Assembly: GCF_900635815.1 (NCBI RefSeq)
Contig: NZ_LR134173.1
Span: 3,504,001-3,568,000 of the forward strand
Source: Legionella cherrii
GTDB taxonomy: Bacteria; Pseudomonadota; Gammaproteobacteria; Legionellales; Legionellaceae
Length of the DNA: 64,000 nt
Reading direction: 5' to 3'
In this document: positions 55,058 to 64,000 of the stretch, in pieces
Layout: the number at the start of each line of letters is the position of its first letter
How positions within the stretch are numbered: position 1 is the stretch's first letter
Made by a program: the position numbers and the translations under genes
Notes under the pieces: generated by a model
What the model was told of the DNA's origin: nothing
Databases searched by the model: none
Seen by the model: the letters and a program-made list of their open reading frames with translations, nothing else

Positions 55058-56227
55058 ATGGAGATGCAATTGAACCCACTTAAAGTTGTTTTATTGATTT
55101 TTTGTTTTCTTCATTCCGTTCATGCAGCACCTAATTTTTTAACCATTAGTGATATTCATTACGGCAGTAGTAACTCATCAAATGATGGAGAAGACACGGG
55201 GCCGGAATTTCTAAATATTGCTATGAAACAATATGAAAAATTAAGCGAAAAAGTAGATTTTATTCTTTGCTTAGGTGATTTACCCACTCACTCTTTATTC
55301 AATTCATCGAAAAAGGGGGAGTTTGAAAAAACCGTATTTGAAGAGTTATATAAAAACGACAAAGGGCAGAAACCTATTTTTTATATTACAGGGAATAACG
55401 ATTCCTTACTTGGTAATTATCAACCTTTTGAAGCGAATGGAGTTTCTCCATTAAGTTTTGCTGCAGGCTGGAATGGAGCCTGTGCTCATTGTAAAGAACT
55501 GATTATCGATGACAGTCATATGAGCCACGATGGATATTATTCCAGTTATGTGATCCCTGGAAACAAACAAATTATCTTGATTGCCCTAAATGCAACTCAA
55601 TGGACAAAAACACCCGTACTTTCTCAATACCCCAATCAAGAACACGATGCCGCCATCCAACTTTCATGGCTCAATCAACAATTAAAAACACATCATGCCA
55701 AACAACTATTAATTGCTATGCATGAACCCCCTGGGAATTCATACCAGGGAACACCTATTTGGCATAAAAAGTACGTCAATGAATTTATAAAAATATTAAA
55801 TGACAATAAAAAATCATATGGAGAAATTACGCTGCTTTCTTCACATACGCATATGGATGAACTCAGAAAAATCACTTTAGATCATGGCACCAATATATAT
55901 GCTTATTCTACGCCAAGTGTTAGTCGCGTCCATCATAATTACCCGGGGATGAAAATATTTAACCTGGATAATCATCTTAAAATTAAAAATTATACTACCT
56001 ATTACACGAGCGATATAAACAGCTGGGGTGATCAATATTATCAAGCGATAAGTAAAACGGATGCAATTTTTCCACATTGCCAGCACAAGACCTTATCCCA
56101 ATGCCTTAATTCATTAAATACAAATCAGGTATGTAATTATTTAGATAAAGGTTTGTTTTACGGAGTAAAAAGCCCTAATGTGCCAATTCATGAATGCAAT
56201 ATAATATATAAAGTTACTTCTGATTGA
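55058..56227 (+). CDS. Secreted calcineurin-like metallophosphoesterase
   Basis: The 389-residue protein has a signal peptide (KVVLLIFCFLHSVHA). The metallophosphoesterase motifs are in order: FLTISDIHYGSS (DxH), VDFILCLGDLPTH (GDxx), IFYITGNNDSL (GNxD/N), LLIAMHEPPG (His) and ITLLSSHTHMDE (GHxH-like). This is like acid-sphingomyelinase-type and other exported phosphodiesterases; the spaced cysteines at the C-terminus (CQHKTLSQC, NQVCNYLD) support an exported, disulfide-bonded protein. Met3 at 55064 is an alternative start. Substrate unknown. Confidence 0.85.
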   Translation: MEMQLNPLKVVLLIFCFLHSVHAAPNFLTISDIHYGSSNSSNDGEDTGPEFLNIAMKQYEKLSEKVDFILCLGDLPTHSLFNSSKKGEFEKTVFEELYKNDKGQKPIFYITGNNDSLLGNYQPFEANGVSPLSFAAGWNGACAHCKELIIDDSHMSHDGYYSSYVIPGNKQIILIALNATQWTKTPVLSQYPNQEHDAAIQLSWLNQQLKTHHAKQLLIAMHEPPGNSYQGTPIWHKKYVNEFIKILNDNKKSYGEITLLSSHTHMDELRKITLDHGTNIYAYSTPSVSRVHHNYPGMKIFNLDNHLKIKNYTTYYTSDINSWGDQYYQAISKTDAIFPHCQHKTLSQCLNSLNTNQVCNYLDKGLFYGVKSPNVPIHECNIIYKVTSD

Positions 56228-56283
56228 CAAATTCATCAATCAACTCTAACTTTGTTATTCTTTATAATTAAAGGACTAAAAAA

Positions 56284-56703
56284 ATGAAAGCACTTTATAC
56301 CGCAACAGCGCGCACACATGGTGGTCGAGAGGGTCACATAGAAACATCAGACGGCTTATTAAGACTGGACCTTGCGAAACCTAAAGAACTTGGTGGCCAA
56401 AGTGACGGTACCAATCCCGAAGAATTATTTGCTGCCGGTTATGCTGCATGTTTCGAAAGTGCCATGCGTCATGTCGCTCGTTTACAGAACATTCCTTTAA
56501 AAGATGCCTCTATTCTTTCTAAAGTCTCCCTGTATTCCACACCAGAACACGGATTTAAACTTGGAGTTGAAATGCATGCTCATGTCGTGGGCCTAAATCA
56601 AAAAGATGCAGAAGATTTAGTAGCCAAAGCTCATGAAGTGTGTCCCTATTCTAGAGCAATTCACGGCAATGTGGATGTGGCATTTAAAGTAAGTGCAGAA
56701 TAA
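56284..56703 (+). CDS. ohr: Ohr, organic hydroperoxide resistance protein
   Basis: Ohr reduces organic hydroperoxides with a pair of reactive cysteines using lipoylated proteins as reductant. The 139-residue length is exact. The motifs are NPEELFAAGYAACFESAMRH (peroxidatic Cys56) and KAHEVCPYSRAIHGNVDV (resolving Cys120), and the N-terminus MKALYTATARTHGGREGHI is typical. AAAGGA lies upstream. No ohrR regulator is next to it. Confidence 0.96.
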   Translation: MKALYTATARTHGGREGHIETSDGLLRLDLAKPKELGGQSDGTNPEELFAAGYAACFESAMRHVARLQNIPLKDASILSKVSLYSTPEHGFKLGVEMHAHVVGLNQKDAEDLVAKAHEVCPYSRAIHGNVDVAFKVSAE

Positions 56704-56732
56704 AACGACTTCTACTCATTCCGTGAAAGGTC

Positions 56733-56811
56733 GGTCATTCCGGGCTTAGCCTGGGATCTCCATGCGGTAGCACATTATTTTAAGAGATTCCTCATGGCAC
56801 CAGGGATGACC
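56733..56811. repeat. Palindromic repeat (family 2), second copy
   Basis: GGTCATTCCGGG... and ...GGGATGACC are the outer arms, with inner words GGGATCTC and GAGATTCC in the same order as at 15834-15918, plus the shared GGTAGCA centre. It sits between convergent ohr and lipase genes, again a place where it may end transcription. Confidence 0.6.
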
Positions 56812-56837
56812 ACCTACCGGCAGGGCAATTTCTTTCA

Positions 56838-58355
56838 TCACATGCTTAGTTGTTCCGGAACATTAAGATGTGCTTCAAGCGCTCGGCTTAGTTCACCAAT
56901 ATGATCTTCTGAGCGGGTCGTTTTTTTACCCGCAAAAAAATCAAATATGGGGTTATTGTGTTTTTTGATTATTTTCATATTTTCTGGATCGCGCATAAAT
57001 GATTTTATAAAACCATCAATCTCTCGTAAATTACCACTTTGACACTTCAGTTCAAAAATAAATTGTTTCAATAACTCCCCTTTTTCACGACGTGATGAGC
57101 TAAATGACTTAGCCATATTGATTGCATTGCTATGCATAGTACTTATTATTTGTAATAAATCTTGCGGCAAATGGGCGTAAGAGGCAGGTAAAAAATGCCC
57201 CATTGCATCTTCTGCTTCCCTACGGCATTTTCTTGATGATTCAGGAGGAGTAAATTTAAAAATTTTATTGTATACCTCTTTAAATTTTACTGCTAACCAA
57301 GAATGCATATTCATAGTAGGATGTAAGACGTCCCAAAACATGTAGCCTTTGGCTGGCGAAATATGTTCTTCTTGATCGACAGGATTTTTTTGATTTTGCT
57401 TAAATTCATCCGACTCAATATATGGAGATGTTAATTTATCCTCATCAAAACCATAATCTTTACAATGATCATAAATTTCTTTAAATGGTTTACTGACATC
57501 GAAAATTGAAAGATTCAAAGGGATGTTTAGACCATGATACTTTTCGAGGATTTGTTGTACTTTAATTGCCAACTGCTCATTAAAATGTGCCGAGCATTCA
57601 GCGGCTTTATTTTGTTCTGTTTTACTTTTAGCCTTGTATTTTGGCGTTAAGGATAGATCGGGTAAATTCAATAAAACAAAATTCCTGTACCCTTGTTGAA
57701 TCAAGGTTTCAAGATTGGCGATTCGCGCATTGATTGCATTATCTGCTTCAAGAAAAGTAGGTTCAGAATTTACCGTAACTAAATCATTCGCCCCAGACCA
57801 TTCAATAACTAAAGTTTCAGCTTTTTCCTGAGCGCTAATATGATATTTTTTATCATCCGCACTGAGTAACTTTTGTTTCTCTTCTAAATAGCTTAAGACC
57901 AGTCGAGCTGCTTCATCCATGGGATTGAGCGTGAGTTGTGTCTTATAATCGTATGAGGTTAATCCCGCTTCGCAATAGAAACGAGCAAAGCGTTCTCCTT
58001 TGTATAAAATATGTTTATCACTATTGAGACTAAATGCCCTCTCATTTTTGCTCAATAAATGATGATCATTAGCTAAAATCGCATCGGCCACGTCTGCATT
58101 CCCTCGCGCATCCCGCATGACTTTCAGTTTTTTACGAGCATGTTCTATTTCAAATTGTTCAATAATCGCTGTGACAAAATAATCTCCCCAGACAAATCCA
58201 TTGGTAAATCGCCCTCTAGGTGCATCAAAACCTACTTCATAAATATCCCCCAAGGGAATAAAACCAAAAAGCATCCGTTTATTAAAAGTACCCCTATCCG
58301 ATAAACTATCTCCCAAAACCACCAAACGACTAATCTTAATCTCAGATGCTGGCAT
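56838..58355 (-). CDS. GDSL/SGNH-family lipase or lysophospholipase
   Basis: The start is the ATG ending at 58355, with a perfect AAGGAG site. The product has 505 residues. The catalytic blocks are LVVLGDSLSDRGTF (GDSL Ser), VIEWSGANDLVTVNSE (the GxND Asn), and KGYMFWDVLHPTMNMHSWLA (Asp-His pair). There is no signal peptide. Legionella has several related lysophospholipases (PlaA, PlaC, PlaD), and this resembles the PlaD type in having a long C-terminal extension (about 370-505) but I cannot assign it to one. Confidence 0.85.
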   Translation of the reverse strand: MPASEIKISRLVVLGDSLSDRGTFNKRMLFGFIPLGDIYEVGFDAPRGRFTNGFVWGDYFVTAIIEQFEIEHARKKLKVMRDARGNADVADAILANDHHLLSKNERAFSLNSDKHILYKGERFARFYCEAGLTSYDYKTQLTLNPMDEAARLVLSYLEEKQKLLSADDKKYHISAQEKAETLVIEWSGANDLVTVNSEPTFLEADNAINARIANLETLIQQGYRNFVLLNLPDLSLTPKYKAKSKTEQNKAAECSAHFNEQLAIKVQQILEKYHGLNIPLNLSIFDVSKPFKEIYDHCKDYGFDEDKLTSPYIESDEFKQNQKNPVDQEEHISPAKGYMFWDVLHPTMNMHSWLAVKFKEVYNKIFKFTPPESSRKCRREAEDAMGHFLPASYAHLPQDLLQIISTMHSNAINMAKSFSSSRREKGELLKQFIFELKCQSGNLREIDGFIKSFMRDPENMKIIKKHNNPIFDFFAGKKTTRSEDHIGELSRALEAHLNVPEQLSM

Positions 58356-58379
58356 ATTAATCTCCTTATTAAAGATCAT

Positions 58380-58735
58380 TGACCAAGATCTCCGTCCTCT
58401 TGCAGAAAAGAACTAGGATAAGTCTAAAATGCAACCCAAAATCTCCTAGACCTAATCCTTGATAAGCCTCAAGAAAGAGATCCGAAAAAAATGATTACAA
58501 ATTATTTAAAAAGATAATTCAGTTTTGAAATCAGCTGCTTTTGTACGACGTAACAATACAAATTAGAGCGATATAATTTTGCTTTCATCACCTACAGATA
58601 TTCTGGTTAGAATCTAAGTTATAAAAGCAGGACCACTGGAAAAGCATCCCATTACTCACACTTCATTTATTGGGATTTTATATTGGTTGCTTGCACAGTT
58701 CCTGATAATATAGACTTATTTTTCAAAAATTGTCT
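58380..58735. other. 356-base divergent intergenic region, no gene seen
   Basis: No supported frame is present. It is AT-rich and must contain promoters for the lipase and the glutathione reductase genes. No repeat family or clear operator was recognised in it. Confidence 0.5.
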
Positions 58736-60094
58736 ATGAAAAACAACCATTTTGATCTTATTGTATTAGGTGGAGGCAGTGGTGGCATCGCCAGTGCTGT
58801 TCGAGCTGCAAAACATGGTGCTAAAGTAGCAGTGGTAGAACCCAATCACTTGGGTGGTACTTGCGTTAATTTAGGCTGTGTGCCAAAAAAAATTATGTTC
58901 AATGCATCCATGATTTGTGACATCATGCACCATGCATCCGACTATGGGTTTTCTACTACCTCAACCCAACTTGACTGGAATACCCTCGTTACTAGACGTA
59001 ATGCATATATAGACCGACTCAGGGAAAACTATGCACGACGTTTTGCTCAATTTAATATCACCCTGATTCAAGGTTCAGGGGCATTTCACGATAAACACTC
59101 GATCAAAGTGAATGATTCTTTTTATCAGGCACCCCATATCATCATTGCAACGGGTGGCAAGCCTTCACTACCAATAATTCATGGGATTCAGCATGCAATT
59201 GACTCGGACGGCTTCTTTGCATTAAGCAAACAACCTGAAAAAGTTGCAATTATTGGAAGCGGCTATATCGGAGTGGAACTAGCCGGCGTATTAAACAGCC
59301 TAGGTAGTGAAACCCATCTTTTAATGCGAGGTTCTCGACCTTTATCTCGTTTTGATAAAGTTTTGGGAGAAACATTAATGGATATGATGCAACAACAAGG
59401 TATTCAGGTTCATGCAAATCATAAAGCACAAGAAATCAATTTACATAGTGATGGCAGAAAATCTATAGTATGCGCCACGAGCGGTTCCATTATTCAGGAT
59501 ATAGACGTAATTATTGTCGCCGTGGGAAGAACACCCAGAACATCGGGCTTAAATCTAGAAAAGGTAAACGTTGCAACTGATGAGCAAGGTTTAGTTTTAG
59601 TCGATGCCTTTCAAAATACGAGCGCGCAGGGAATCTATGCTTTAGGTGATGTAACGAATGCACCTGCACTTACCCCTGTAGCAATTGCTGCGGGTCGACG
59701 TTTGGCTGATCGTATATTTGGCCAGCAACCTGAGGCGTGTTTAAACTATGATAATATTTGTACTGTAATCTTTAGTCATCCTCCTGTGGGAACAGTTGGG
59801 CTTAGTGAAGAAGAGGCCATTGAGCAATACGGTAAAGATCAGATTAAAATATATCAAACTCGTTTCACCCCTATGTTTGATGCATTTGCAGAAATAAAAA
59901 CACCTACAGTGATGAAATTAGTCACCTTAGGCAAAGAAGAAAAAATTATTGGCTTGCACGTTATTGGATTAGCAGCGGATGAAATGCTCCAGGGTTTTGG
60001 TGTGGCAATAAAAATGGGCGCTTGTAAAAAAGATTTCGATAATACGGTTGCGATTCATCCCACGAGCGCTGAAGAATTTGTAACTATGGTTTAA
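58736..60094 (+). CDS. gor: Glutathione-disulfide reductase
   Basis: The start is ATG 58736; the frame also allows a TTG six bases before. The 452-residue flavoprotein has the FAD motif [20 protein letters not shown], the redox pair in [13 protein letters not shown] (Cys43, Cys48), NADPH-binding [20 protein letters not shown] and the C-terminal catalytic [10 protein letters not shown]. These distinguish it as glutathione reductase-like. It regenerates GSH in the cytoplasm. It is followed after four bases by a carbonic anhydrase-like gene. Confidence 0.95.
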   Translation: MKNNHFDLIVLGGGSGGIASAVRAAKHGAKVAVVEPNHLGGTCVNLGCVPKKIMFNASMICDIMHHASDYGFSTTSTQLDWNTLVTRRNAYIDRLRENYARRFAQFNITLIQGSGAFHDKHSIKVNDSFYQAPHIIIATGGKPSLPIIHGIQHAIDSDGFFALSKQPEKVAIIGSGYIGVELAGVLNSLGSETHLLMRGSRPLSRFDKVLGETLMDMMQQQGIQVHANHKAQEINLHSDGRKSIVCATSGSIIQDIDVIIVAVGRTPRTSGLNLEKVNVATDEQGLVLVDAFQNTSAQGIYALGDVTNAPALTPVAIAAGRRLADRIFGQQPEACLNYDNICTVIFSHPPVGTVGLSEEEAIEQYGKDQIKIYQTRFTPMFDAFAEIKTPTVMKLVTLGKEEKIIGLHVIGLAADEMLQGFGVAIKMGACKKDFDNTVAIHPTSAEEFVTMV

Positions 60095-60098
60095 TCAC

Positions 60099-60638
60099 AT
60101 GAATAATGCAATTCGTAGTTTTCAAGGTAAATCACCTTCAATAGGCCAAAGAGTTTTCATAGATCCTACATCAGTAGTCATTGGTGATGTTTTTCTGGGC
60201 GACGATGTATCTGTTTGGCCTATGGCCGTGATACGCGGAGATGTGAACTCCATTAAAATAGGCAATGCCTGTAGTGTACAAGATGGGGCTGTTTTGCATG
60301 TTACCCATGATGGCCCTTATACAGCTGGGGGACAACCATTAATTTTAGGCCAAGGGATTACAATTGGACATCAAGCCGTATTGCATGGCTGCAGGGTGGA
60401 TGATTTCTGTCTCATTGGTATGGGCGCTTTAATTTTAGATGCCGTACACATTGAGCATCATGTAATGGTTGCTGCTGGTTCTGTAGTCACTCCTGGAAAA
60501 AAATTGGAGAGTGGTTATTTATATCTTGGTAACCCAGCTAAAGCAATTAGAAAATTAACTGATCAAGAAATCGAAAGGTTAGAATATTCAGCACAACATT
60601 ATGTGCGGCTGAAAGATAAACATTTGGTATCGATTTAG
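60099..60638 (+). CDS. Gamma-class carbonic anhydrase family protein
   Basis: The 179-residue left-handed beta-helix protein has VIGDVFLGDDVSVWPMAVIR, then GDVNSIKIGNACSVQDGAVL, HVTHDGPYTAG and IGHQAVLHGCRVDDFCLIG, the hexapeptide pattern and His positions of gamma carbonic anhydrases (YrdA/CaiE-like). The start at 60099 lies four bases after gor, so they share a message. Whether it has carbonic anhydrase activity is not certain for this subfamily. Confidence 0.93.
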   Translation: MNNAIRSFQGKSPSIGQRVFIDPTSVVIGDVFLGDDVSVWPMAVIRGDVNSIKIGNACSVQDGAVLHVTHDGPYTAGGQPLILGQGITIGHQAVLHGCRVDDFCLIGMGALILDAVHIEHHVMVAAGSVVTPGKKLESGYLYLGNPAKAIRKLTDQEIERLEYSAQHYVRLKDKHLVSI

Positions 60639-60836
60639 GTATGTATCAAAATTGCAGCCTGTATAGGGCACAACAGCCCCATTCTATACGATAGCACCAG
60701 GTTAGGATGTGAAGGCCTGCCTTGCAAGGTATTGACGGAACATGTCCTCGGTTCAGGGGAACTGAATTCAAGCCAATAATTGTTATTTATAATTTTAATC
60801 TAAAATAAAAGAAATGGACTTCATGGGTTAGTGTAA

Positions 60837-62096
60837 ATGACTCAATCTCATTTGGAATTGGAAATATTAAAAACTGAGAAGTTAAGAACAACCATTTTAT
60901 CTATTATTTTTATTCTAATGGCTCTCATTTGGACAATATTTTTTATTCATTCTCCCGAAGTATACTATCGACAAGCGCAAGTATCCCCGATGGTTATGCC
61001 GAGTTCTTTAGTGGCGATCGCGTTTTATTTTTTATTAATGCGACTTGTTGTTTCTCAATACATGCTCCATCAGAAAAATATACCCCTCGTAATACAATAT
61101 ATTAAAGCGTTCATCGAAATAAATATCCCAACACTAGGAATAATCGTTCTAATGAATTATCACACCCCAATATATGTTCTTTTAATGCCACCTGTTTTAC
61201 TTTATTTTATTTTCATTATTCTGTCTTCACTCACCTTAAATGAATGGTTATGTGGGTTTTCAGGAATGGTTGCCGCCATTGAATATTGGCTTTTTTCCTA
61301 TTACGTACTGCATTACACTCCAATCAAAGGAATTGATTACTATTTAATCGCATGGTATGCCTTTGCCAATCGAGGAGGAATGTTATTAGTTGCTGGGGTC
61401 GCTACCGCTTTTGTCACATCACAAATTAAAAAGCAATTGTTTGTAGCCTTTGAGGCACAAAAAGAACGGGACAGAATTGAAGGTATTTTTGGACAGCATG
61501 TTTCACCTGAAGTGGTCTCCAAATTATTATCTAAGGATGGTAATTTGAGTGAATACATACCGGTTTGTGTTATGTTTTTGGACGTGCGAAATTTCACTCA
61601 TTTTACCGAAGTAAGCGAACCATCAATTGCAGTTAATTATCTCAATAATATTTTTAAATTTATGGTCAAAATCATTCATGACAATAAAGGGATTATCAAT
61701 AAATTTTTAGGTGATGGTTTTATGGCTGTATTTGGTGCACCTATATCGAGTGGTAATGATGTGGTTAATGCCGTAAACGCCGCGCTTGAGATTATGAAAC
61801 GCACTGAAGAGGAAGTAAAAAAAGGCCATTTACCCGATCTCAAATTAGGAATAGGACTCCATTTTGGTCATGCGGTAACAGGTACGATTGGGACTAAAAA
61901 AAGACAGGAATATACCATTATTGGTGATGTAGTCAATTCAGCAGCCCATATAGAGCAGTTAAATAAAACCTATAATTCTCATATTCTTATTTCTGAAGAT
62001 GCCATGAAGGAATTACCTGAAATGAAGGGCGAATTTGTTGGTAATGCCATGCTTAAACATCGCGATCATCCAATCAAATTATACAGATTAGCTTGA
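60837..62096 (+). CDS. Class III adenylate/guanylate cyclase
   Basis: The 419-residue protein has about six N-terminal membrane segments (about 15-200). A short linker (FGQHVSPEVVSKLLSKD) leads into a class III cyclase domain at about 240-419. Metal-binding Asp residues are in VMFLDVRNFTHF and NKFLGDGFMAVFG, and the downstream block is QEYTIIGDVVNSAAHIEQL. This is the layout of membrane-bound bacterial adenylate cyclases. Legionella genomes have several such genes. It likely signals through cAMP; the input is unknown. Confidence 0.92.
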   Translation: MTQSHLELEILKTEKLRTTILSIIFILMALIWTIFFIHSPEVYYRQAQVSPMVMPSSLVAIAFYFLLMRLVVSQYMLHQKNIPLVIQYIKAFIEINIPTLGIIVLMNYHTPIYVLLMPPVLLYFIFIILSSLTLNEWLCGFSGMVAAIEYWLFSYYVLHYTPIKGIDYYLIAWYAFANRGGMLLVAGVATAFVTSQIKKQLFVAFEAQKERDRIEGIFGQHVSPEVVSKLLSKDGNLSEYIPVCVMFLDVRNFTHFTEVSEPSIAVNYLNNIFKFMVKIIHDNKGIINKFLGDGFMAVFGAPISSGNDVVNAVNAALEIMKRTEEEVKKGHLPDLKLGIGLHFGHAVTGTIGTKKRQEYTIIGDVVNSAAHIEQLNKTYNSHILISEDAMKELPEMKGEFVGNAMLKHRDHPIKLYRLA

Positions 62097-62222
62097 TTGC
62101 TTTTACAATGAGTTCAGAATGTGCAATCCATTTAGCTGATGAAGCAATCAAGAAATCTGAAAACTTAACGTAAATCACAGCAGCTTCTACGGTCCTAAAA
62201 TTAAGGGGCCTATTGCCGTAAT

Positions 62223-62494
62223 TCAAGGACGACAGGGCTCCAATGTGGTTGTTAACGACTCTTGCTGGCTTGGTGGTTTCATAATGCCATACTTATTTAG
62301 TAACTCTCCATTACTCAATTTTATTTGTTGTGCTGCATTTAGAGCATTCTCATATTGATTGAGTTGCTCCTCCATTTGCTCAATAAGGGCTTGCAAACGA
62401 TCATTGTTTTATTCAACTCCAAATTCATTAATTTTACTTCTTCAATACCAGTTTCCAGGCCATTAAGTCCTTTTTCTATTTTTTCAATGGTCAT
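62223..62494 (-). pseudogene. Small coiled-coil protein gene, frameshifted
   Basis: A gene of about 90 residues starts at the ATG ending at 62494, with AAGGAAATGAG upstream. It reads MTIEKIEKGLNGLETGIEEV, and after a frame change NDRLQALIEQMEEQLNQYEN, a heptad-rich coiled coil. The break is at the T4 tract 62408-62411 (A4 on the coding strand), where one more base would join the two parts into one frame ending at 62223. The good ribosome site and coherent coil on both sides of the break make this a real gene or recent pseudogene. Confidence 0.6.
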
Positions 62495-62585
62495 CTCATT
62501 TCCTTATGCATTTTTAAAATCTATATAAACGTAAATTATAATGGGTTATAAAAATATTTTCTCCGAATTGAAAACGAAATGGATG

Positions 62586-63665
62586 TTAACACGGATTAAC
62601 CAAAACTCGCGTGACTTCAGGTAGTTCCATGATTAAATTTTCTGTATATGCACTGGAGGGGGTTTGAAAACCAATCGGAGCATCTCCTGATAAAATTTTT
62701 TGAATTATCAATAACGTTGATAAGGCAGTTAATGTATAACCATTAGGTGTCGTCATTACTGCAGCAACTTTTTTGCCCGCTTCATTGGTTACCTCAGCAT
62801 ATATTTTTACAACTGAGTTTTGTCTTTGATCCTCAGTAGGTCCAGCGGGTAATTGATTAATTTTATGCATTAGATAGCTTTTAATTGGAGTCCAACTTAA
62901 AAACCATTTAAAGAAGTTAATAAAAGTTTTAAGCTTTATTATTTTTTTCGGTAATGCCATATACGTTTCTATATGTGGAATCTGTGTAGACCACCAAGCA
63001 GATGACAAATCTCCCCATGAAATAGTGGCACACAACAATTTCTTGTCGGCTCCAAAATCAAAAAAATGGGTTTTTCCACAAAACGGAATTGTCTTTAAAA
63101 TTCCTTCATTTCGTATTTTAGTTCCTTCAGGGATATCTTCCAGCATCGTTTTAGCAGTACCATGAGAAATACTTAAATGCGCACTTTGAGTAAATGTACC
63201 AATGGCAAGAATCAATCGATTTGCATCAGGTAAAGAATGCTTTAAAAAAGCAGCCAAACAATCACTAGGGACTACATCAAATCCAGAACCAGGTAAGAGC
63301 ATGATACCATTTTTTTTTGCCTGCTCATTCATCGCCATAAGCTGTTCTATTACCATCACTTCACCGGTAATATCCAAATAATGGGTTTTTGTGGCAAGAC
63401 AGGCCAGCGCCATGTTTCTGTAGGTATACTTAAATGGACCCGCACAATGAATTACCGCTATAAGGTCGCGAAGAGCATTTTTAGCTTGCTCCAAATCGTT
63501 CACATCAAATACTCGATACTCCAAATTCAAAGCCGCTGCTTGCTGTTTTAACTTCTTTTCATCTCTTCCGGCTAATATCGGCTTTAATCCTTGCTGTAGA
63601 CTTAACTGAGCAATTAAATTACCGGTATATCCATAAGAACCATAAATAAGGAAATTTTTTTTCAT
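62586..63665 (-). CDS. Saccharopine-dehydrogenase-like / trans-acting enoyl reductase family
   Basis: The 359-residue protein begins with a nucleotide-binding fold, FLIYGSYGYTGNLIAQLSLQ. Family blocks follow: IAVIHCAGPFKYTYRNMALA, THYLDITGEVMVIEQL and LLPGSGFDVVPSDCLAAFLK. These suit the saccharopine dehydrogenase NADP-binding family; mycobacterial relatives are trans-acting enoyl reductases in lipid synthesis. The exact substrate is unknown. The upstream region has a perfect palindrome at 63697-63725. Confidence 0.85.
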   Translation of the reverse strand: MKKNFLIYGSYGYTGNLIAQLSLQQGLKPILAGRDEKKLKQQAAALNLEYRVFDVNDLEQAKNALRDLIAVIHCAGPFKYTYRNMALACLATKTHYLDITGEVMVIEQLMAMNEQAKKNGIMLLPGSGFDVVPSDCLAAFLKHSLPDANRLILAIGTFTQSAHLSISHGTAKTMLEDIPEGTKIRNEGILKTIPFCGKTHFFDFGADKKLLCATISWGDLSSAWWSTQIPHIETYMALPKKIIKLKTFINFFKWFLSWTPIKSYLMHKINQLPAGPTEDQRQNSVVKIYAEVTNEAGKKVAAVMTTPNGYTLTALSTLLIIQKILSGDAPIGFQTPSSAYTENLIMELPEVTRVLVNPC

Positions 63666-63696
63666 TCAATCTACCTGAATAATTTTTAATTCAGTG

Positions 63697-63725
63697 TATC
63701 TCGATAATTAGCTTTTATCGAGATA
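63697..63725. promoter_or_regulatory. Perfect inverted repeat, candidate operator
   Basis: TATCTCGATAA (63697-63707) and TTATCGAGATA (63715-63725) are exact inverted copies with a 7-base spacer. They lie 32 bases upstream of the leftward gene start at 63665. The layout suits a TetR- or similar dimeric regulator. The half-site TTATCTCGA recurs once at about 63811-63819. Confidence 0.5.
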
Positions 63726-64000
63726 AGGTTAAATTAATCGTACTACATCACAAGATAGAAAAAAATTAAGGAGAAATCTTATTATGGAGATGGAGTAACT
63801 TAGGGTGTTTATTATCTCGAGAAAAATTAGGGAAGTCAGCGGTCACCTTGTTTAGAAATATGATATATCTTGAATGTAACGCCACAAATAATCCTTTTTT
63901 TTAAGTCAATTTTTTTCACGTTTTGCAAAAAATACAGCAAATGAAAAAGTCAGTGGTTTTGGAAATAAGAGCCCTTCACGGTGATTTTGAAAAATTTTAA
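63726..64000. other. Intergenic to window end, no gene seen
   Basis: No supported frame is present on either strand. The sequence is AT-rich. It may carry the distal promoter of the leftward gene and the start of whatever lies beyond. Confidence 0.4.

Noticed and set aside
60639..60836. Possible structured RNA or tRNA-like sequence between the carbonic anhydrase and the cyclase
   Set aside because: Short complementary words exist but do not form a cloverleaf or a riboswitch fold that I know.
1..64000. CRISPR arrays, insertion sequences, tRNA genes or an integrated phage
   Set aside because: No spaced direct-repeat array, transposase, integrase, tRNA-like cloverleaf or phage structural gene was recognised.

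Overview
The window looks like chromosomal DNA of a Legionella species or close relative (Legionellaceae, Gammaproteobacteria). It is AT-rich and gene-dense. It mixes ordinary gammaproteobacterial genes with several long, poorly recognisable proteins that are coiled-coil, ankyrin-like or duplicated and look like Dot/Icm effector candidates. One of them has a PmrA-like tandem box in front of it. Genus assignment is an inference from protein style and gene mix. No rRNA, tRNA, CRISPR array, phage or insertion sequence was seen.

Layout. 1-7215: the end of a minor-pilin operon (pilW end, pilX, pilY1, pilE-like pilin), then comEC, so pilus and DNA-uptake functions sit together. 7433-11351: ada-type alkylation repair, a hypothetical protein, a small membrane protein, an MscS channel and a secreted Gly/His/Trp-rich protein. 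11443-15805: a nitric-oxide module made of an NsrR operator, nsrR, DUF488, a group III truncated globin, cydP, cydA, cydB and cydX. 15944-25905: an L,D-transpeptidase, large effector-like proteins, an exported M20 peptidase and a DUF4153 membrane protein.

26026-42557: a divergent acyl-metabolism locus. The leftward arm holds a carboxyltransferase, a broken acyl-CoA dehydrogenase, a GH3 protein and a hexapeptide acyltransferase. The rightward arm holds a KAS III-like protein, a fatty acyl-AMP ligase, a second AMP ligase, an ACP, an SDR and a second KAS III. A TTC38-like TPR protein, a second ACP, a Bcr/CflA exporter and a MAPEG protein follow. It reads like a pathway for an unidentified acyl-derived product and is the best candidate for an undescribed system here.

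42813-47449: a uracil-catabolism (URC-type) module of a GTP cyclohydrolase II homologue, URC4/DUF1688 and upp, followed by a permease; the first two genes are frameshifted at homopolymers. 47653-51990: two divergent effector-like proteins, one ankyrin-like and one with an internal domain duplication. 52224-63665: an orphan parB, a PBP4-type carboxypeptidase, a secreted metallophosphoesterase, ohr, a GDSL lipase, glutathione reductase, a gamma carbonic anhydrase, a class III adenylate cyclase, a frameshifted small coiled-coil gene and a saccharopine-dehydrogenase-like reductase.

Several short dispersed palindromic repeats lie between genes. Single-base frameshifts at short homopolymers recur in four genes (at least nine sites). 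They may be real decay or consensus errors, and the sequence alone cannot decide which.
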